A program made the translations under genes and the position numbers. This document shows, piece after piece, positions 58,951 to 64,000 of a DNA stretch of 64,000 nt. The stretch's first letter is position 1. Each line of letters begins with the position of its first letter. The DNA is from Egibacteraceae bacterium (GTDB taxonomy: Bacteria > Actinomycetota > Nitriliruptoria > Euzebyales > Egibacteraceae). The notes under the pieces are model-generated. The model saw only the letters and a list, made by a program, of their open reading frames with translations, made no database searches and was not told the origin of the DNA. The stretch is taken from assembly GCA_030446775.1 (NCBI GenBank), contig JAUJMQ010000005.1:20359-84358 (forward strand). Reading direction: 5' to 3'.

Positions 58951-60348
58951 GTGGCGAGGACCAATCCTGGCAATGTTCCTGGGACCAGTTCGGGGCTCCT
59001 GCTCGACGTTGCACTCGCCGGAGTGCCCCGCGGTCAACAGGCCTCGACGCTGACCGGGCAGTTGCGCGTCGCGGTGCGCAGCGGCTCCCTACGAGCGGGC
59101 ACGCGGCTGCCCGCCACCCGCACGCTTGCGGCCGACCTCGGCGTTTCGCGCGGGGTCGTGGTGCGCGCGTACGAGCAGCTCGTCGCCGAGGGCTACCTCA
59201 ACGCGCGTCAAGGCAGCGCCACGGAGGTCGCGGCCGTGCCGGATCTCCCGCAGCCCCGTCCGCAGCCGGACCCCAGGCCGCCGTCGAACCCGGGTCTGCC
59301 GGCCGGGACGACGTTCCCGCGGGCGGCTTGGACCCGCTCCGCCGCACGAGCACTCGCACAGCTTCCGGACGCTGACCTCGGCTACGGGCACCCCGCTGGC
59401 CACAGGCGCCTGCGTTTCGAGCTGTCCGCCTACCTCGGGCGGGTACGCGCGTTGCTCGCCCCGCCCGAACGCATCCTCGTGGTCAACGGCTTCGCGCAGG
59501 CGGCCCGGCTCGTCGCCGATGTGCTGCGCGAGCGCGGGCTGACCGCGATCGGCGTCGAGGATCCCGGATCGAAAGGACTGCGCGACCAACTCACGCGGGC
59601 CGGGCTGACCTGCGTGCCTGTGCCCGTGGACGGTCAGGGAGTCCGCGTCGAGGTACTCGAACGGTCGACGCTTCGCGCGGTCGTCGTCACCCCGGCACAC
59701 CAGTTCCCGACCGGGGTGGTCACGTCGCCTGATCGGCGGCATGCGCTGCTGCGGTGGGCACGCGACACCGACGGACTGGTGCTCGAAGACGACTACGACG
59801 CCGAGTTCCGCTATGACCGCACACCAGTCGGGGCGCTTCAAGGTCTGGGGCCAGACGTCGTGATCTACGGCGGCAGCGTGTCCAAGACCCTTGCTCCCGG
59901 GCTGCGCATCGGTTGGCTGGTGGTTCCCGAGCACCTCGTCGCCGCCTTCACCGACGCGAAGTACGCGATCGACCTCGCCACAGGGACCATTGAGCAGGTG
60001 ACCCTGGCCGACTTCTTGGCGTCCGGCGAGATGGACCGCCACATCCGCCGGATGGCCACCCACTACCGCACGCGACGTGACCGCCTGGTGACGGCGATCG
60101 TGACACACCTGCCCGGTTGGGAGGTGACCGGCACCGCCGCGGGTCTTCACCTGCTGCTGCGTCCACCGCCCCATCTCGACGAGCATGACCTCGCCGCGCT
60201 GGCGCAGCGGTGCGGTCTTGACGCACGGCCCCTGCGCGACTACGCCCTCCGGAAGCGGGACCGGCCCGGACTCGTCATCGGCTACGGCCACCGGCACCCG
60301 GACGCGCTCGCCAAGGCTGTCACCGAACTGGGCCGCTCCCTGCGCTGA
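58951..60348 (+). CDS. MocR-family GntR/aminotransferase-like transcriptional regulator
   Basis: wHTH LRAGTRLPATRTLAADLGVSRGVVVRAYEQLVAEGYLNARQGS; DYDAEFRYDRTPVGALQGLGPDVVIYGGSVSKTLAPGLRIGWLVVP. Confidence 0.93.
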   Translation: MARTNPGNVPGTSSGLLLDVALAGVPRGQQASTLTGQLRVAVRSGSLRAGTRLPATRTLAADLGVSRGVVVRAYEQLVAEGYLNARQGSATEVAAVPDLPQPRPQPDPRPPSNPGLPAGTTFPRAAWTRSAARALAQLPDADLGYGHPAGHRRLRFELSAYLGRVRALLAPPERILVVNGFAQAARLVADVLRERGLTAIGVEDPGSKGLRDQLTRAGLTCVPVPVDGQGVRVEVLERSTLRAVVVTPAHQFPTGVVTSPDRRHALLRWARDTDGLVLEDDYDAEFRYDRTPVGALQGLGPDVVIYGGSVSKTLAPGLRIGWLVVPEHLVAAFTDAKYAIDLATGTIEQVTLADFLASGEMDRHIRRMATHYRTRRDRLVTAIVTHLPGWEVTGTAAGLHLLLRPPPHLDEHDLAALAQRCGLDARPLRDYALRKRDRPGLVIGYGHRHPDALAKAVTELGRSLR

Positions 60349-60406
60349 TCTGGAACCGGCGCTGGACGTTCCCCAGGTCCCTCGTGCACTGCCGTATCGT
60401 CGTGGG

Positions 60407-61765
60407 ATGGCCCCCCGCAAGAGCGAGACGCTGGAGCTGACCGGCGGGGACGTGACGATCACGAACCCCGACAAGGTGTTCTTTCCGCGCACCGGTCACA
60501 CGAAGCTCGACCTCGTGCGCTACTACCTCGCCGTCGCGGACGGCGCCCTGCGTGGCGTGGCGGGACGGCCGATGGCGCTCAAGCGGTTCGTCAACGGCGC
60601 CGAGGGCGAGTTCTTCTTCCAGAAGCGGGCGCCCGCGTCGCGACCGCCGTGGGTGGAGACCGTGCAGCTGCGGTTCCCCTCGGGGCGGACGGCCGACGAG
60701 GTCGTCGTCCGCGACGACGCCGCCCTCGCGTGGGTCGTGAACCTCGGCTGCATCGACCTCAACCCGCATCCCGTACGCGCCGACGACCTGGATCACCCCG
60801 ACGAGCTGCGCGTGGACCTGGACCCGGTCCCCGGCGTGGGGTGGGAGCAGATCCGTGATGTGGCGCTCGCCACCAGGGAGGTCCTCGACGACGTGGGCCT
60901 CGTCGGCTGGCCGAAGACGTCGGGGTCGCGTGGTTTCCACGTCTACTGCCGGATCGAGCCGCGCTGGACGTTCACCGAGGTCCGGCGTGCCGCGGTCGCG
61001 CTCGCACGGGAGGTCGAGCGGCGCGAGCCCGCCCTGGCGACGAGCAAGTGGTGGAAGGAGGAGCGCCACGGCGTCTTCCTGGACTACAACCAGAACGCCA
61101 AGGACCGGACCGTCGCGTCGGCCTACTCGGTCCGCCCGACACCCGACGCGCGGGTGTCCACCCCGCTGCGCTGGGACGAGGTGCCCGACTGCCGCCCCGA
61201 GGACTTCACGATCGGCACCGTGCCAGAGCGGCTGGCCGACATCGGCGACCCCGGGGCGGGCATCGACGGCAGTCCCGGGTCGCTCCAGGCGCTGCTCGAC
61301 CTGGCCGACCACCACGAGTCAGCCGGCTTCGGTGACGCCCCCTGGCCGCCGCACTACGACAAGCAGGCCGGCGAGCCGCCACGGGTGCAGCCGTCGAAAC
61401 GGCGGTCCGGTGGCCCGCCGGGCGATGGGCCCGGGGGGATCGTCCCACCTCCGGCGCCCGGCAAGGCGAGCGGGCCGGCCGGGCGCCGCCGGACGAGCAT
61501 GCCGCTGGTCGAGATCGCCCGCGCCGCCACGCGGGCCGAGGCGATGGCGGGATTGGAGCGGTGGAAGGCGCGTCACGCCGGCGTCTGGCCGCACCTTGAG
61601 CCCGCCGACGTGCTCATCGACTCGATGCGCGGCCGCAGCAGCACGTGGACGCGGATCCGGCTGAACCTCCGCCACGTCCCCGAGGCGCAACGGCCGCCTC
61701 AGGAACCGCTCGAGGTCGACTACGACCCCTGGGCGGGCGCCTCCCCACCCGACACGACCGGCTGA
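60407..61765 (+). CDS. LigD polymerase/primase-domain protein (NHEJ)
   Basis: ITNPDKVFFPRTGHTKLDLVRYYLAVADGALRGVAGRPMALKRFVNGAEGEFFFQKRAP, DLDPVPGVGWEQIRDVAL, KTSGSRGFHVYCRIEP, LDYNQNAKDRTVASAYSVRPTPDARVSTPLRWDEV. Confidence 0.93.
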   Translation: MAPRKSETLELTGGDVTITNPDKVFFPRTGHTKLDLVRYYLAVADGALRGVAGRPMALKRFVNGAEGEFFFQKRAPASRPPWVETVQLRFPSGRTADEVVVRDDAALAWVVNLGCIDLNPHPVRADDLDHPDELRVDLDPVPGVGWEQIRDVALATREVLDDVGLVGWPKTSGSRGFHVYCRIEPRWTFTEVRRAAVALAREVERREPALATSKWWKEERHGVFLDYNQNAKDRTVASAYSVRPTPDARVSTPLRWDEVPDCRPEDFTIGTVPERLADIGDPGAGIDGSPGSLQALLDLADHHESAGFGDAPWPPHYDKQAGEPPRVQPSKRRSGGPPGDGPGGIVPPPAPGKASGPAGRRRTSMPLVEIARAATRAEAMAGLERWKARHAGVWPHLEPADVLIDSMRGRSSTWTRIRLNLRHVPEAQRPPQEPLEVDYDPWAGASPPDTTG

Positions 61766-61855
61766 GCCCCGGACCGTCCTGGTGATCGGCGCCGGGATGA
61801 CGGCTGCCCGGGCGAGCCCTGCGCTCGGCCGTACGCGACCAAACGGTGAGCCGGG

Positions 61856-62701
61856 TCAGCCGCGCCGGTCGTTCGCGGCCTGGGCGGCGACGGCGGCCGC
61901 GCCGACCAGGGCCAGCAGGCGTCGGGTGGCGGGCTTGCGCACGACCGTCATCAGCGCGAGGACGGCGAGGACCGCGGCAGGCAGCGCCCGCTGCGCGACG
62001 CTCCCGCCGGCCACGGCCAGCAGGTCCAGGGGTTCGGCCGGCCGGGAGTCGACCCTGCGCACCACCGGCTGGGAGTCGACCGTGCCCGCCGCCGGCTGCG
62101 AGTCGGCCGTGCCCACCGCCGGCTGGGAGTCGGCCGTGCCCGCCGCCGGCGGGGAGTCGGCCGTGGGCACCGCCGGCGGGGAGTCGCCCGCCGGGGTCGG
62201 CGTCACCGGCTGCGCGGGGCCTGGGAGGTCGGGCGTCGGCGTCGCCGACTGGAAAGAGCCGGCGAGGTCGTCCTCAAGGCAGCGCGCGAAGTCACCCAGC
62301 AGCTTGGACGACACGTCGGCGATCACACCTCTGCCGAACTGTGCCATCCGCCCGGTGATCGACAGGTCGGTGTCGATGGCCACCTCGGTCCCGCCGCCGT
62401 CGGCCTCGCGCAGCGTGGCGGTGACCGTGGCCGACGCGTTTCCCTGTCCCCGCAGCTCCCGGCCCTCCGCCTGCAGCACCACCCGACGGGCGGCCTCGTC
62501 GCGTTCCGCGAAACGCGCGACGCCCCTGAACTGGGCGGTGATCGCGCCGAGCTTGACCTTGACCACGCCGCGGTAGTCGTCGCCCTCGACCTCCTGCAGC
62601 TCGGCACCCGGCAGGCAGGGCGCGATCCGCTCGAGGTCGAGCAGCACGGTCCAGGCGTCAGCGACCGGCAGGCTGACGGTGAAGCGGTCCTCGATGCGCA
62701 T
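61856..62701 (-). CDS. CoxG/SRPBCC-family protein with repeat linker and C-terminal TM
   Basis: RIEDRFTVSLPVADAWTVLLDLERIAPCLPGAELQEVEGDDYRGVVKVKLGAITAQFRGVARF; C-terminal hydrophobic segment. Confidence 0.88.
   Translation of the reverse strand: MRIEDRFTVSLPVADAWTVLLDLERIAPCLPGAELQEVEGDDYRGVVKVKLGAITAQFRGVARFAERDEAARRVVLQAEGRELRGQGNASATVTATLREADGGGTEVAIDTDLSITGRMAQFGRGVIADVSSKLLGDFARCLEDDLAGSFQSATPTPDLPGPAQPVTPTPAGDSPPAVPTADSPPAAGTADSQPAVGTADSQPAAGTVDSQPVVRRVDSRPAEPLDLLAVAGGSVAQRALPAAVLAVLALMTVVRKPATRRLLALVGAAAVAAQAANDRRG
62046..62180. repeat. 27-bp x5 in-frame tandem repeat in CoxG-like linker
   Basis: Consecutive units GAGTCGGCCGTGCCCGCCGCCGGCTGG at 62046, 62073, 62100, 62127, 62154. Confidence 0.9.
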
Positions 62702-62710
62702 GCCGCTCCT

Positions 62711-63673
62711 TTACCGCGTCAGAAAGCGCGCCGGGTCGATCTCGAAGCGGCGACGACAGCCGCTCGCGCAGAACCAGTAGGTGATACCGGCGTGCTCGGC
62801 GGCGTCGGCTGCCCGCTCCACCGCCACGGTCATCCCGCACACCGGGTCGACGGCCTCGGTGGGCTGCGCCTGTGGTCCGGCGGGCAGGACCGGTGCGGCC
62901 CGCGCCTTGTCGGCCACGATCTCGCCGAGGACGGCGACGGCGATCTCGGCGTGCGGCAGCCGGCCGAGGTCCAGGCCCGCGGGCGCCCGCAGTCGCGCGA
63001 GGTCCTCCTCGGCGAGGCCGGCCGCGCGCAGGGTCTCGCGCACCGCCGCGCCGCGCTCGGCCGACGCCACCAGCCCCACGTAGCGGGCGCCGCTGGCGAT
63101 CGCGGCCTCGACCGCGTCCTCGTCGTAGCGGCCCATGGTCGCGACCACGACGAAGGACTCCGGACCCGTCCCGGCCTTGGCGAGGTCGAGCTCGCCGACC
63201 ACTCTGGCGGGCTCGAACTCGCCCGGGTCGACGCCGTCGCGCTCGACCACCGTCACCTCGAACCCGACCGCCGCCGCCATGGCCGCCAGCGCCGCCACCA
63301 GCGGAGAGCGGCCGACGGTTACCAGGTGCGGCGGCGGCAGGCGCGGCTCGACGAAGATCTCGAGCGCGCCCCCGCTGGCACACGTCACCGGCGCCACGAC
63401 GACGCCGGCCCGCTCAGTCGACCGCGTCCCGGGCGGGTCGAGGTGGACCAGCCGCGGGGCGCCCTCGGCCATGGCCTCGAGCGCCTGGCGAACGACCACA
63501 GGCTCCGAGCACGACCCGCCGACCCAACCGCGCAGCCGTCCGTCCGGCGTGACCAGCGCGGTGTCGCCCGCCTTCGCCGAGACGGGCGCCTGCGACCAGA
63601 CCACGGTGACGCGCGCGTACGGCTGCCGCCTGCCGACGAGGGCGGCCTCGGAGTCGGCGAGGTCCGTGGTCAC
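62711..63673 (-). CDS. XdhC/CoxI-family protein with C-terminal YHS domain
   Basis: ATVTVVWSQAPVSAKAGDTALVTPDGRLRGWVGGSCSE-like N-part (VTVVWSQAPVSAKAGD...WVGGSCSEPVVVRQAL), Rossmann VVVATMGRYDEDAVEAAI; C-terminal VDPVCGMTVAVERAADAAEHAGITYWFCASGCRRRFEIDPARFL. Confidence 0.88.
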   Translation of the reverse strand: MTTDLADSEAALVGRRQPYARVTVVWSQAPVSAKAGDTALVTPDGRLRGWVGGSCSEPVVVRQALEAMAEGAPRLVHLDPPGTRSTERAGVVVAPVTCASGGALEIFVEPRLPPPHLVTVGRSPLVAALAAMAAAVGFEVTVVERDGVDPGEFEPARVVGELDLAKAGTGPESFVVVATMGRYDEDAVEAAIASGARYVGLVASAERGAAVRETLRAAGLAEEDLARLRAPAGLDLGRLPHAEIAVAVLGEIVADKARAAPVLPAGPQAQPTEAVDPVCGMTVAVERAADAAEHAGITYWFCASGCRRRFEIDPARFLTR

Positions 63674-63677
63674 CGCC

Positions 63678-64000
63678 TCACCCGGCTGCCGCGCCCGTCC
63701 TGGCGGCCTGGATCGCCTCCCACACGCGGTCGGAGGTGACCGGCATCTCGACGTCGCGCACGCCGAGGTGCGCGACGGCGTCGATCACCGCGTCGACGAA
63801 CGCGGCCGGCGCCCCGACGGTCGCGGCCTCGCCGACGCCCTTGCAGCCGAGCGGGTGGTGCGGCGACGGCGTGCAGGTCTCGTACAGGTCGAAGTGCGGC
63901 GTCTCCACCGACGTCGGGATCAGGTAGTCCATGAAGTTGGCGCCGATGCAGTTGCCGTCCTCGTCGAAGGTGATCCGCTGCATGGCGGACATGGCGAAGG
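63678..64000 (-). CDS. Molybdopterin-dependent dehydrogenase large subunit (CoxL/XdhA-type), C-terminal part
   Basis: FDEDGNCIGANFMDYLIPTSVETPHFDLYETCTPSPHHPLGCKGVGEAATVGAPAAFVDAVIDAV; runs off window. Confidence 0.9.
   Translation of the reverse strand, partial: FAMSAMQRITFDEDGNCIGANFMDYLIPTSVETPHFDLYETCTPSPHHPLGCKGVGEAATVGAPAAFVDAVIDAVAHLGVRDVEMPVTSDRVWEAIQAARTGAAAG

Overview
High-GC, actinobacterial-type chromosomal segment (taxon inferred only from composition and gene content). Readable blocks, left to right: a truncated S8 protease; MgtE_N/CBS + DUF1003; an orphan sugar-ABC ATPase and a PfkB kinase; a carotenoid-tailoring cluster (CrtA-like, CrtO/CrtI-like, CruF-like, GT2, CrtI/CrtD-like); CDP-alcohol transferase, MFS and LLM oxidoreductase; a GT1 / UGM-like / ArsR / acyl-adenylate ligase / ACP cassette; an FMN alpha-hydroxy-acid oxidase; a secreted protein and LuxR/CBS genes; a Tad/Flp pilus locus (about 29.0-37.4 kb); an M23-CWB2 protein; LarE; two adjacent dynamin-like GTPases; a response regulator and LytR_C/DUF3263 genes; a LolA-like/ABC cassette; an ion-channel-like gene, DUF72 and a ZIP-like gene; a divergent tRNA-Thr followed by a decayed accessory patch (about 52.6-58 kb) with a truncated IS256-type transposase; AzlCD/MocR; an orphan LigD polymerase domain; and a CoxG / XdhC-YHS / CoxL-type end. 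Many genes read correctly only when frames are stitched together, usually consistent with one missing G or C. This suggests residual indel errors in the assembly, so apparent fusions and pseudogenes need caution. I found no CRISPR array, rRNA or clear defence island. The observations I rate most worth following are the compact leaderless promoters (including a 29-bp divergent azlC/mocR gap), the abnormal tRNA-Thr next to accessory DNA, the acyl-ligase/ACP/UGM cassette, the Flp/TadE fusion, the paired GTPases, the channel with a degenerate filter, and the XdhC-YHS fusion.
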